From assembly GCA_910583885.1 (NCBI GenBank), contig CAJUAC010000069.1:1-13695 (forward strand): a stretch of DNA of 13,695 nucleotides, written 5' to 3'. The notes below the pieces were generated by a model. It searched no databases, was not told where the DNA came from, and worked only from the letters and a program-made list of their open reading frames with translations. How positions within the stretch are numbered: position 1 is the stretch's first letter; each line of letters begins with the position of its first letter. The stretch comes from an uncultured Oscillospiraceae bacterium. GTDB taxonomy: Bacteria > Bacillota > Clostridia > Oscillospirales > Oscillospiraceae. Shown here in pieces: positions 1 through 7,030 of this stretch. Both the position numbers and the translations under genes were made by a program.

Positions 1-348
1 CTCCTCAACTTCGGCCACACCCTGGGCCACGCCATTGAGAAGTGCAGCGGCTACGCCGTCACCCACGGCCACGCCGTGGCCATCGGCATGGTACTGGCCT
101 CCCGGGCCGCGGAGCGGATGGGGTACAGCCCAGAGGGGACGCTGGAGGCGGTGCTGGCGGCCAACCGGCACTTTGATCTGCCCTCTTCCTGCCCCTACAC
201 TGCTGGGGAGCTCTACGCCGCCGCCACCAGCGACAAGAAACGCTCTGGCAGCGGGATTGACGTGGTGGTGCTGGAGCAGGTCGGGCAGGCGAAGACCGTC
301 CGGCTGGACATGGAAGGCCTGCGCGCCTTTACGGAGGCGGCCCTGTGA
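1..348 (+). CDS. aroB: 3-dehydroquinate synthase, C-terminal part (5' end outside window)
   Basis: This is the last 115 residues of 3-dehydroquinate synthase, the NAD- and metal-dependent cytoplasmic enzyme that cyclises DAHP to 3-dehydroquinate (step 2 of the shikimate pathway). The frame is open from base 1, so the start lies to the left. The fragment opens with the family signature LNFGHTLGHAIE, followed by THGHAVAIGM; the histidines in these blocks include the known zinc ligands of the family. A later SDKKRSGSGI block matches the conserved substrate-binding lysine region near the C-terminus. The third residue of the HG-x-AVAIGM block is His where many homologues have Glu; I believe this is a common clostridial variant. 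The TGA stop overlaps the GTG start of aroA by four bases, indicating one transcript and probable translational coupling. Confidence 0.96.
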   Translation, partial: LLNFGHTLGHAIEKCSGYAVTHGHAVAIGMVLASRAAERMGYSPEGTLEAVLAANRHFDLPSSCPYTAGELYAAATSDKKRSGSGIDVVVLEQVGQAKTVRLDMEGLRAFTEAAL

Positions 349-1517
349 AGCTGGTCATCACACCTGCGCCCCTGCGCGGCTCCGTCACCCCGCCCCCCAG
401 CAAGTCCCAGGCCCACCGCTGCCTCATTGCCGCCGCCCTGGCGGGGCCGGGGAGCGTCATTCACAACCTCGCGGATTCCCAGGACATCCAGGCCACCCGC
501 CGGTGCATGGCGGAATTGAAAACGGAGGGTACTGGTTTACCGCGGTTAGACTGCGGGGAATCAGGCTCCACCCTGCGTTTCCTCCTGCCCATCGCCCTGG
601 CCCTGCGGGGCGGCGGGGTGTTCACCGGCCGCGGGCGGCTGATGGAGCGGCCCCAGAAGCCCTACTTCGACCTCTTTGCGGAGAAGGGCATCCGCTATGG
701 GCTGGAAAATGGCGTCCTCACTGTGGAGGGGGCTCTGCCCCCCGGCAGGTACTGTCTGCCGGGCAATGTGTCCAGCCAATTTGTCACCGGACTGCTCTAC
801 GCCCTGCCCCTGCTGGCAGGGGAGTCCGAGCTCGTCCTGACCACGCCCCTGGAGAGCCGGGGCTATGTGGACATGACCCTGGAGGCGCTGGGGCAGTTTG
901 GCATCCGGGTGGCGGAGGAAACGGGACGTTTCCTCATCCCCGGCGGGCAGCAGTACCAACCCTGCGAGGTGTCCGTTGAGGCGGACTGGTCCCAGGCGGC
1001 CTTCTGGATCGCCGCCCAGTGCCTGGGCAGCGCGGTGGACATCCAGGGCCTGAACCCCCGGTCCACGCAGGGGGACCGGGTTGCCAGCTTCTGGGCCCAG
1101 GCCCTCTCCCGTCCCGGGGATGTGGAGATTGACCTCTCCGGCTGCCCCGACCTGGCCCCGCCCCTGGCGGCGATGGCGGCAGTGCGCCGGGGGGACACCC
1201 ACCTGGCCAACGCCGCCCGGCTGCGCATCAAGGAGAGCGACCGCCTGTCCGCTATTACCGGGACGCTCAACGCCCTGGGCGGGGCGGTGGAGGAACTGCC
1301 GGACAGCCTGGTGGTCCACGGGAGGGAGTCCCTCGCCGGCGGCACCGTGGACTGCTGCAATGACCACCGCATCGCCATGATGGCTGCTGTCGCGGCCACC
1401 CGCTGCCAGGGGCCCGTGACGCTCCTGGGGGCGGAGTGCGTCGCCAAATCATACCCCAATTTTTGGGATCACTACCGTATGTTAGGAGGGATCATCCATG
1501 AATACCCTGGGGAATAA
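345..1517 (+). CDS. aroA: 3-phosphoshikimate 1-carboxyvinyltransferase (EPSP synthase)
   Basis: EPSP synthase transfers the enolpyruvyl group of PEP to shikimate-3-phosphate (step 6). The 390-residue product is shorter than the roughly 427-residue E. coli enzyme but has its landmarks: the PPSKSQAHR block at residues 17-25 (shikimate-3-phosphate binding), GESGSTLR for PEP binding, DLAPPLAA with the catalytic Asp at 269, LRIKESDR with K296 to R300, and NDHRIAMMAAVAA near the C-terminus. The start is a GTG overlapping the aroB stop (GTGA); GGAGG at 333-337 sits seven bases upstream, and no ATG in this frame fits the N-terminus better. The last 20 bases overlap aroC, so the aroC ribosome-binding site lies inside this gene. 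The GESGSTLR form of the PEP motif differs from the E. coli NAGTAMR form. I infer no glyphosate phenotype from that. Confidence 0.97.
   Translation: MKLVITPAPLRGSVTPPPSKSQAHRCLIAAALAGPGSVIHNLADSQDIQATRRCMAELKTEGTGLPRLDCGESGSTLRFLLPIALALRGGGVFTGRGRLMERPQKPYFDLFAEKGIRYGLENGVLTVEGALPPGRYCLPGNVSSQFVTGLLYALPLLAGESELVLTTPLESRGYVDMTLEALGQFGIRVAEETGRFLIPGGQQYQPCEVSVEADWSQAAFWIAAQCLGSAVDIQGLNPRSTQGDRVASFWAQALSRPGDVEIDLSGCPDLAPPLAAMAAVRRGDTHLANAARLRIKESDRLSAITGTLNALGGAVEELPDSLVVHGRESLAGGTVDCCNDHRIAMMAAVAATRCQGPVTLLGAECVAKSYPNFWDHYRMLGGIIHEYPGE
1484..1490 (+). promoter_or_regulatory. aroC ribosome-binding site inside aroA
   Basis: AGGAGGG lies seven bases before the aroC ATG at 1498 and is wholly inside the aroA coding sequence. 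It fixes the aroC start and implies that ribosomes finishing aroA pass over the aroC initiation site. Confidence 0.85.
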
Positions 1518-2574
1518 GCTGCGGGTGACAATCTTCGGCCAGTCCCACGCCCCCGCGATTGGCTGCGTGGTGGAGGGCCTGCCTGCGGGCTTTGCGCCGG
1601 ACATGGAGCAGGTGGCGGCCTTCATGGCCCGCCGCGCACCGGGACAGAACGCCTGGTCCACCAGCCGGAAGGAGAGTGACAGGCCGGAAATCCTCTCCGG
1701 CCTGGTGGACGGGAAGACCTGCGGGGCCCCCGTTGCCATGGCCATCCGCAACAGTGACCAGCACAGCAGGGACTATAGCGGCCTCAAGCGCACACCGCGC
1801 CCCTCCCACGCCGACTACACCGCCCTGGTGAAGTTCGGCAGCAGCTACGATATCCGGGGCGGCGGGCAGTTCTCCGGCCGCTTGACCGCCCCGCTGTGCT
1901 TTGCCGGGGCGCTGGCCCTGCAGGTATTGGCTGGCCGTGGGATCTCCGTGGGGGCCCATATCGCCCAGATCGGGCAGGTGTGGGACAAGGCCACGGATTT
2001 TGCCCATGTAGACCAGGAGGCGCTGGCCGCAGTCGGACGGAACTCCTTCCCGGTGTTTGACGGGGATGCCGGGGATGCCATGCGCCAGGCCATTGAGGCG
2101 GCCCGGCTGGACGGGGACTCGGTGGGCGGGGTGATCCGCTGCTTTGCCCTGGGGCTCCCGGCAGGGATCGGCGAGCCCATGTTCGGCGGCGTGGAGAACC
2201 GGCTGGCCGCCGCCCTCTTTGGCATCCCAGCTGTGCGGGGGGTGTCCTTCGGAGACGGATTCGCTGCCGCTGCCATGCGGGGCAGCGCCCATAACGACCC
2301 CTTTGTCATGGATGGGGAGCGGGTATCCACCCGGACCAACCACGCCGGGGGCGTGCTGGGGGGCATCACCACAGGGATGCCCCTGGTGGTAAACATCGCC
2401 GTCAAGCCCACCGCATCCATTGCCATGCCCCAGGATACGGTGGACCTGGAAACAAAGGAACCGGCCAGCCTCACCATCCATGGCCGGCACGACCCCTGTA
2501 TTGTACCCCGGGCCGTGCCGGTGGCGGAGGCTGTGACCGCACTGACACTACTAGATATGCTGATGGAGGACTGA
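1498..2574 (+). CDS. aroC: Chorismate synthase
   Basis: Chorismate synthase uses reduced FMN without net redox change to eliminate phosphate from EPSP, giving chorismate (step 7). The 358-residue length is normal for the bacterial family. The N-terminus reads NKLRVTIFGQSHAPAIG, the clostridial version of the GESHG signature with its catalytic His kept. Further family blocks are RPSHADYT, the glycine-rich DIRGGGQFSGR flavin/phosphate region, RTNHAGGVLGGITTGMP and the C-terminal GRHDPCIVPRAVPV carrying the conserved Asp and Arg. The ATG start is supported by AGGAGGG seven bases upstream. The gene overlaps aroA by 20 bases and ends four bases before pheA. No flavin reductase domain is fused, so the enzyme is expected to be monofunctional and to need reduced flavin from elsewhere. 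Confidence 0.97.
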   Translation: MNTLGNKLRVTIFGQSHAPAIGCVVEGLPAGFAPDMEQVAAFMARRAPGQNAWSTSRKESDRPEILSGLVDGKTCGAPVAMAIRNSDQHSRDYSGLKRTPRPSHADYTALVKFGSSYDIRGGGQFSGRLTAPLCFAGALALQVLAGRGISVGAHIAQIGQVWDKATDFAHVDQEALAAVGRNSFPVFDGDAGDAMRQAIEAARLDGDSVGGVIRCFALGLPAGIGEPMFGGVENRLAAALFGIPAVRGVSFGDGFAAAAMRGSAHNDPFVMDGERVSTRTNHAGGVLGGITTGMPLVVNIAVKPTASIAMPQDTVDLETKEPASLTIHGRHDPCIVPRAVPVAEAVTALTLLDMLMED

Positions 2575-2578
2575 ACAG

Positions 2579-3715
2579 ATGGAACTGAAAGACTACCGGG
2601 AGCAGCTTGACCGGATTGACGACCAGCTGGCGGCGCTGTTCAAGCAGCGCATGGAGACCGTCAAGCAGGTGGCGGACTACAAAAGGGAGCACAACACCCC
2701 CGTTTTGAACGCGGGCCGGGAGCGGGATATCCTCTACCGGGTGACTGGGCTGTGCGGGGAGGAGCTCCAGGAGTACACAAAAATCCTCTATTCCACCCTG
2801 CTGGAGCTGAGCCGGGACTACCAGGAGGACCGCCTGTCCACCGGGGAATCGAAGCTGTGCCAGGATATCCTGGCGGCGGCGGAGAGCGGCGGGCAGTTCC
2901 CCAGCCGGGCCGTGGTGGCCTGCCAGGGTATTGAGGGGGCTTACTCCCAGCTTGCCTGCTGCAAGATGTTTGCCCTGCCCCAAATCCTGTATTGCAGCCG
3001 CTTTGACGGCGTGTTCCGGGCGGTGGAGACTGGCATGTGCCGCTACGGCATCCTGCCCATTGAGAACAGTTCCGCCGGATCCGTCACCGAGGTCTACGAC
3101 CTGATAGAGAAGCACAACTGCAAGATTGTGCGCAGCCTGAAGCTGAAAATTGAGCACTGCCTGCTGGCGCGGCCCGGTGTCAAGCTGGGGGATGTGAAGG
3201 AGGTCGTGGCCCATGAGCAGTCCCTCAACCAATGCAGCGAGTTCCTGAAGAACAGCGGTGTCAAAGTGACGGTGTTCAGCAACAACGCAGCGGCGGCAAA
3301 GTATGTGGCTGAGAGCGGTCGGGCAGACCTGGCCGCCATCGCCTCCGCCGGCTGCGGGGAGCTCTACGGCCTGGAGATCCTCTCCCAGAGGGTCGCCAAT
3401 ACCGACCACAACTATACCCGCTTTATCTGCATCTCCAAGACAATGGAGATCTACGACGGGGCCAGCCGCATCACCTTCGTGGCCTCTGCCAGCCACCGGC
3501 CCGGCTCCCTGTACAGCCTGATCGCCAAGTTTGCCACCCGGGGGCTGAACATCTGCAAGCTGGAGAGCCGCCCCATCCCGGGCAAGGACTTCGAGTTCCG
3601 CTTCTACTTCGACGTGGAGGCGTCCATCCGCAGCAGGGATACCCAGACCGTCCTCAGCCAGCTGGAAAAGGAGGATTTCTTTACCTTCCTGGGGGCCTAC
3701 AGCGAGGTGTTTTAG
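2579..3715 (+). CDS. pheA: Bifunctional chorismate mutase / prephenate dehydratase with ACT domain (P-protein)
   Basis: This P-protein converts chorismate to prephenate and then to phenylpyruvate, committing flux to phenylalanine. Residues 1 to about 90 are an AroQ-class helical chorismate mutase, with R7, R24, K35 and the RERD box at 47-50 matching the E. coli active-site positions. Residues from about 103 to 288 are prephenate dehydratase: GIEGAYSQLA, LPIENSSAGSV, and the catalytic NYTRF with T280-R281-F282. From about 293 to the end is an ACT regulatory domain with RPGSL and ESRP (329-332). ESRP is the phenylalanine-binding motif in the E. coli enzyme, so feedback inhibition by phenylalanine is likely although the partner GALV is GSLY here. 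GGAGGA at 2565-2570, inside the end of aroC, lies eight bases before the ATG. An 89-base spacer follows. Confidence 0.97.
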   Translation: MELKDYREQLDRIDDQLAALFKQRMETVKQVADYKREHNTPVLNAGRERDILYRVTGLCGEELQEYTKILYSTLLELSRDYQEDRLSTGESKLCQDILAAAESGGQFPSRAVVACQGIEGAYSQLACCKMFALPQILYCSRFDGVFRAVETGMCRYGILPIENSSAGSVTEVYDLIEKHNCKIVRSLKLKIEHCLLARPGVKLGDVKEVVAHEQSLNQCSEFLKNSGVKVTVFSNNAAAAKYVAESGRADLAAIASAGCGELYGLEILSQRVANTDHNYTRFICISKTMEIYDGASRITFVASASHRPGSLYSLIAKFATRGLNICKLESRPIPGKDFEFRFYFDVEASIRSRDTQTVLSQLEKEDFFTFLGAYSEVF

Positions 3716-3804
3716 GCAGGCGGCCGGAAGGCCGCCAGGACCGGTTGTTCGGAGGCCGCAGGCCGGAGAATGACGGTCCCTATGAAACAGACAAGGAGGG
3801 CGGT
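3716..3804 (+). other. GC-rich structured spacer between pheA and aroE-aroK
   Basis: This is the longest non-coding gap in the aromatic operon. A perfect 7-bp hairpin, GGCGGCC (3719-3725) with GGCCGCC (3730-3736), encloses a GGAA loop of the GNRA type and begins three bases after the pheA stop. A second, looser structure can be closed by GGACCG (3738-3743) and CGGTCC (3774-3779). Neither is followed by a T-run, so they do not look like intrinsic terminators. A role in transcript processing, stability or differential expression is possible but not shown. Confidence 0.6.
3794..3800 (+). promoter_or_regulatory. Ribosome-binding site deciding the aroE-aroK start
   Basis: AGGAGGG lies just ahead of two consecutive ATG codons at 3805 and 3808. 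It rules out the in-frame TTG at 3745, which would add 20 residues unlike any AroE N-terminus. Confidence 0.8.
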
Positions 3805-5031
3805 ATGATGGAATACGGCCTTTTGGGAGAGAAGCTGGGCCACAGCTTCTCCCCCCAGATCCACCAAGCCCTGGCGGGCTATGATTACCGGCTGCTGCCC
3901 ACGCCGCCGGAGGAGGTGGAGGCGCTCCTGCGCCGCCGGGAATTCCGGGGGCTGAACGTCACCATCCCCTACAAGCAGACAGTGATCCCCCTGTGCGACA
4001 GGATAGACCCCCAGACCGCCGCCATCGGCGCGGTGAACACGGTGGTCAACCGGGACGGGCAGCTGACCGGCTACAACACGGACATCACCGGCCTGATCGC
4101 CATGGCCCGCCGGGCGGGGGTGGACATGGCCGGGAAAAAGGTGGTGATCCTGGGCAGCGGCGGCACCAGCCGCACCGCCCAGGCCGCCGCCAGGGAGCTG
4201 GGCGCGGCGGAGATTGTGGTGGTCTCCCGCCGGGGGGAGGACAACTACCAGAACCTCTCCCGCCATGCGGACGCCCAGGTGCTCCTCAACACCACCCCGG
4301 TGGGGATGTATCCCGGCTGCGGGGAAACCCCGGTCTCCCTGGACGCCTTCCCCCATCTGGACGGGGTGCTGGATATGATCTTTAACCCCCTGCGTACTGC
4401 CCTTATCCTGGAGGCCCAGGAGCGGGGCATCCCCTGCTCCGGCGGCCTGCCCATGCTGGTGGTGCAGGCCCAGCGGGCGGCGGAGCTGTTCACCGGGCGG
4501 GAGATCCCGGACAGCCGGGCGGAGGAGGTCCTCCGCTCCCTCACCGCCCAGGTACAGAACATTGTCCTTGTCGGGATGCCCGGCTGCGGCAAGAGCGCCG
4601 TAGGGCGGCTGCTGGCCCGCAGGCTGGGAAAACAGTTTGTGGACACAGACCGGATGGTGGAGGATATGGCCAAAAAACCGATCCCCGCTATCTTTGCCCA
4701 GGAGGGGGAGGCTGCCTTCCGCGCCCTGGAGAGCCGGGCGGTCCGGGAGGCCGGCAGCCGCACCGGGTGCGTCATCAGCACCGGCGGCGGTGTAGTGACC
4801 CGGCCGGGGAACCGGCCCCCCCTGCGCCAGAACGGCGTGATTGTCCACCTCACCAGGGATCTCGCCCTGCTGCCCACGAAGGGCCGCCCGCTGTCCCAGC
4901 AGGCAGGCCTATCCGCACTGTGGCAGCAGCGTGCGCCGCTCTACGCCGCCTTTGCCGGGATCACCGTACAGAACAGCGGGACCCTGGAGGAAGCGGCGGA
5001 AAAAATCGAAAAGGAGTTGAATACACGTTGA
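3805..5031 (+). CDS. aroE-aroK: Fused shikimate dehydrogenase - shikimate kinase
   Basis: One 408-residue polypeptide carries two consecutive activities: NADPH-dependent reduction of 3-dehydroshikimate to shikimate (step 4), then ATP-dependent phosphorylation of shikimate (step 5). Residues 1 to about 250 are AroE: GEKLGHSFSPQIH binds shikimate, LNVTIPYK ends in the catalytic K57, YNTD has D93, GSGGTSRTA is the nucleotide-binding loop, and NTTPVGMYP and GGLPMLVVQA close the domain. Residues about 253-408 are AroK: Walker A GMPGCGKS at 257-264, DTD at 280-282 for magnesium and shikimate, GEAAFR, TGGG at 326-329, and the lid GRPL with R361. Both domains look intact. The two ATGs at 3805 and 3808 both fit the ribosome-binding site; 3808 has slightly better spacing. 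The stop TGA overlaps the TTG start of aroQ. Confidence 0.95.
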   Translation: MMEYGLLGEKLGHSFSPQIHQALAGYDYRLLPTPPEEVEALLRRREFRGLNVTIPYKQTVIPLCDRIDPQTAAIGAVNTVVNRDGQLTGYNTDITGLIAMARRAGVDMAGKKVVILGSGGTSRTAQAAARELGAAEIVVVSRRGEDNYQNLSRHADAQVLLNTTPVGMYPGCGETPVSLDAFPHLDGVLDMIFNPLRTALILEAQERGIPCSGGLPMLVVQAQRAAELFTGREIPDSRAEEVLRSLTAQVQNIVLVGMPGCGKSAVGRLLARRLGKQFVDTDRMVEDMAKKPIPAIFAQEGEAAFRALESRAVREAGSRTGCVISTGGGVVTRPGNRPPLRQNGVIVHLTRDLALLPTKGRPLSQQAGLSALWQQRAPLYAAFAGITVQNSGTLEEAAEKIEKELNTR

Positions 5032-5483
5032 AGCTGCTGTTTCTCAACGGCCCCAACCTGAATATGCTGGGGATCCGGGAGCCGGATATCTACGGCACGC
5101 AGACCTATACCGGCTTGGAGCAATTCATCCGCGATTTTTGCCGGGAGCTGGGGATCACCTGCGAGATCTTCCAGTCCAACCACGAGGGGGAGCTGGTGGA
5201 TGCCATCCAGGCCGCCTATGGGCGGGTGGACGGCATCGTCATCAACCCAGCGGCCTACACCCATACCAGTGTGGCGATTTTGGACGCGCTGAAGGCGGTA
5301 TCCCTGCCCGCAGTGGAGGTCCATCTGTCCGACGTGTCGGCCCGGGAACCCTTCCGGCAGGTGTCCTATGCCGGGATGGCCTGCTGCAAAACCTATGCCG
5401 GGCATGGCTTCGAGGGCTACCGCATGGCGGCGGAACACCTGCTGGCGCTGAAAAATGGTGTGATTAGGGGCGCGGAGGAATAA
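5028..5483 (+). CDS. aroQ: 3-dehydroquinate dehydratase, type II
   Basis: Type II dehydroquinase removes water from 3-dehydroquinate by trans-elimination to give 3-dehydroshikimate (step 3); family members form dodecamers. At 151 residues it has the normal length. Visible active-site residues are R17 and the catalytic Y22 in LGIREPDIYG, N73 and the general acid H79 in INPAAYTHTS, E97 and H99 in VEVHLSD, and R110 in REPFR. The start must be the TTG at 5028: the conserved KLLFLNGPNLN begins right after it, and there is no ATG or GTG nearby in frame. AAGGAG at 5011-5016 lies 11 bases upstream, and the TTG overlaps the preceding TGA (TTGA), suggesting translational coupling. This is the last recognisable gene of the aromatic operon. 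The name aroQ here means type II dehydroquinase, not AroQ-class chorismate mutase. Confidence 0.96.
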   Translation: MKLLFLNGPNLNMLGIREPDIYGTQTYTGLEQFIRDFCRELGITCEIFQSNHEGELVDAIQAAYGRVDGIVINPAAYTHTSVAILDALKAVSLPAVEVHLSDVSAREPFRQVSYAGMACCKTYAGHGFEGYRMAAEHLLALKNGVIRGAEE

Positions 5484-5516
5484 CCATTTGCGGATAATTC
5501 ACATACAATGGCCTAT

Positions 5517-5524
5517 AAAGGAGG
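5517..5524 (+). promoter_or_regulatory. Ribosome-binding site of the ferritin-like gene
   Basis: AAAGGAGG sits eight bases before the ATG at 5533. It excludes the in-frame upstream start at 5488, which lies before this site and would add 15 unrelated residues. Confidence 0.85.
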
Positions 5525-5532
5525 CTGTTGCT

Positions 5533-6234
5533 ATGGAAAATCTCGTTTTCGGCGGACAGCAGGAACCCTCTGCCGCCTATGACTACCGTGTTTACGACCA
5601 GGTTTGGAAGCGGGTGTCCCCCGGCCTGGACCCCTATGCAGAGAACCCCGCCGGGACGGGCCAGCCATCCGGGGCGGCCAGCGGCCCGGCCGCTCCGGTG
5701 ATGCCGGGTATGGCGCAGCCAGCTGTGCCCCAGCCGGTCACGCTGCCAGCCCAGGGGGTGGGCGCCGCAGCTGGTGAGGCGAATCTGCCGGGGGCGGACC
5801 GGGACCCCTGCTGTATGGGCAGTAATGCCCGGGAGAGCCTGCCCGTGCTGGAGGGCTTCCTCGAGGAGGAGCTGGCCGGGCGGCGGTACACCCTGGCCCT
5901 GGCCTACGGGGTGCGCCAGCAGGGCGTAGCCCAGCTGCTGCGCCGGATTGCTGCGGAGAAGCAGGCGGCGGCACGGGAGCTGTGTGCGGCCTACTATCTC
6001 ACCACCGGGAACCGCTACCGCTCCGCCATCGCAGTTGAGAACATGCAGTTTGGCAGCCTGGCGGCGGCCCTGCGCTCCTGCTACCACCAGGAGGCCTGCA
6101 ATGGTTTGAATTACCAGCGGGCAGCCGATGAGACCATGGATCCCTGCCTGCAAAGGCTCTTCACTCAGTTGGGGAAGCAATCCTATCAGCACGCGGATGA
6201 TATCATGGCCCTGCTGGGGCGGCTCGTCTGCTGA
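5533..6234 (+). CDS. Ferritin-like four-helix protein with Pro/Ala/Gly-rich linker
   Basis: The 233-residue product has no signal peptide. Residues 1-35 are a Tyr-rich leader (YDYRVYDQVW), residues 36-98 a low-complexity Pro/Ala/Gly linker ending in a Cys pair at 93-94, and residues 99-230 four predicted amphipathic helices. The helical part resembles rubrerythrin/ferritin-like domains: EEELAGRRY (E112 and Y119) matches the E-x6-Y helix 1 signature, EKQAA carries E142, HQEACN carries E187, and QHADDI carries H220. The usual partner ligands appear lost: A145 stands where EKEHA-type motifs have His, and S217 where E-x-x-H has Glu. It may bind one metal, none, or be structural; spore-coat ferritin-like proteins are an alternative. 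It lies 49 bases after aroQ with its own strong ribosome-binding site. The family assignment is by pattern only. Confidence 0.75.
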   Translation: MENLVFGGQQEPSAAYDYRVYDQVWKRVSPGLDPYAENPAGTGQPSGAASGPAAPVMPGMAQPAVPQPVTLPAQGVGAAAGEANLPGADRDPCCMGSNARESLPVLEGFLEEELAGRRYTLALAYGVRQQGVAQLLRRIAAEKQAAARELCAAYYLTTGNRYRSAIAVENMQFGSLAAALRSCYHQEACNGLNYQRAADETMDPCLQRLFTQLGKQSYQHADDIMALLGRLVC

Positions 6235-6273
6235 AGCGAGGGAATCCAATACTTCTGTAATCCGGTGAAGTGG

Positions 6274-6313
6274 TTTTCTTTTGCTTCTTTTCTTTTTCCT
6301 AAAAGAAAAGAAG
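6274..6313 (-). repeat. AT-rich palindromic repeat, copy A
   Basis: CTTCTTTTCTTTT (6284-6296) and AAAAGAAAAGAAG (6301-6313) form a perfect 13-bp inverted repeat around TCCT. Read on the minus strand it continues into CAAAAGAAAAC (6273-6283), matching copies at 8601-8638 (+) and 8674-8711 (-). It lies in the gap between the ferritin-like and HD genes. It has no GC stem and no clear terminator form. Confidence 0.75.
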
Positions 6314-6344
6314 AGAACATATACAATAAGGAGAACATACGGCA

Positions 6345-6935
6345 ATGCTGAATACGAGAGACGAGGCGCTGGCCCTGCTCCGCCAGTACAACAAGGAGCC
6401 CTTCCACCTCCTCCATGCCCTGACCGTAGAGGGCGTCATGGCCTGGTATGCCCAGGAGCTGGGCTATGGGGACCAGGCGGGTTTCTGGGCCATGGCGGGC
6501 CTCCTCCACGACATCGATTTTGAGCAGTGGCCGGAGGAGCACTGCCAGAAGGCCCCCGCCCTCCTGCGGGCGGCTGGGGCTGCTGAGGAGCTGATCCATG
6601 CCGTGGTTTGCCACGGCTACGGCCTCTGTTCTGATGTGGAGCCGGTCCATGAGATGGAAAAGGTCCTCTTCGCAGCCGATGAGCTGACAGGGCTGATTGG
6701 TGCAGCCGCCAAAATGCGTCCCAGCCGGAGCGTAATGGATATGGAGGTCAGCAGCCTGAAAAAGAAGTTCAAGGACAAGAAATTTGCCGCCGGATGCAGC
6801 CGCGATGTGATCCGCCAGGGCGCGGAACGGCTGGGCTGGGAGCTGGAGCTGCTGATGGACCGGACGATCCAGGCCATGCGCTCCTGCGAGGAGCGGATCA
6901 ACGCGGAGATGGCGGCGCTCCCACTGGCAGAATAG
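6345..6935 (+). CDS. HD-domain metal-dependent phosphohydrolase-like protein
   Basis: This 196-residue cytoplasmic protein belongs to the HD superfamily, whose members hydrolyse phosphomonoesters or phosphodiesters, often of nucleotides. The ligand pattern H...HD...D is visible as H24 (FHLLHA), H55-D56 (GLLHDIDFEQWPEEH) and D112 (FAADEL), with further conserved-looking H66 and H90. The rest is helical, with a basic stretch SLKKKFKDKKF around residue 140. The substrate cannot be read from sequence; this short stand-alone form is widespread in Clostridia and usually uncharacterised. The ATG at 6345 is supported by AAGGAG at 6328-6333, 11 bases upstream. It follows an AT-rich repeat and is followed by a GC-rich hairpin, and so may be its own transcription unit. 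Confidence 0.88.
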   Translation: MLNTRDEALALLRQYNKEPFHLLHALTVEGVMAWYAQELGYGDQAGFWAMAGLLHDIDFEQWPEEHCQKAPALLRAAGAAEELIHAVVCHGYGLCSDVEPVHEMEKVLFAADELTGLIGAAAKMRPSRSVMDMEVSSLKKKFKDKKFAAGCSRDVIRQGAERLGWELELLMDRTIQAMRSCEERINAEMAALPLAE

Positions 6936-6941
6936 GGGACA

Positions 6942-6967
6942 GGAGGGATGGCGCCGGCCATCCCTCC
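6942..6967 (+). terminator. Strong hairpin after the HD gene, possible terminator
   Basis: GGAGGGATGGC (6942-6952) pairs perfectly with GCCATCCCTCC (6957-6967) around a GCCG loop, starting seven bases after the HD-gene stop. Only CCTTGC follows, so there is no proper T-run. It could be a weak terminator or an RNA-stabilising 3' end. Confidence 0.5.
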
Positions 6968-6969
6968 CC

Positions 6970-6998
6970 TTGCATCCGGAGGGGAAATATAGTATATT
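6970..6998 (+). promoter_or_regulatory. Possible sigma-A-type promoter for the lipoprotein-WYL pair
   Basis: A -10-like TATATT (6993-6998) lies 17 bases after TTGCAT (6970-6975), which matches the -35 consensus only in TTG. The AT-rich patch stands out from the GC-rich surroundings and lies 32 bases before the lipoprotein start, after the hairpin at 6942-6967. This is by eye only. Confidence 0.4.
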
Positions 6999-7030
6999 GA
7001 TAAGCAAAGACGTATGAGGAGGAACCCTTC

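Noticed and set aside
1..90. His in place of Glu in the aroB HG-x-AVAIGM motif as a sign of inactivity.
   Set aside because: The metal-binding histidines are present and I believe the variant occurs in functional clostridial enzymes; only part of the gene is visible.
35..979. A 314-residue + frame across aroB and aroA.
   Set aside because: It is out of frame with both recognised enzymes and is Pro/Arg/Ala-rich, as expected for a GC-rich shadow frame.
1492..4848. Long minus-strand frames opposite aroC, pheA and aroE-aroK.
   Set aside because: They are antisense shadows of GC-rich genes with clear family motifs on the + strand; none shows a plausible start site or domain.
5501..5510. TACAAT as a -10 box upstream of the ferritin-like gene.
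   Set aside because: No acceptable -35 lies 16-18 bases upstream, and the site is very close to the ribosome-binding site.
6320..6327. TATACAAT as a promoter for the HD gene.
   Set aside because: Transcription from it would begin after the ribosome-binding site at 6328-6333, and there is no matching -35.
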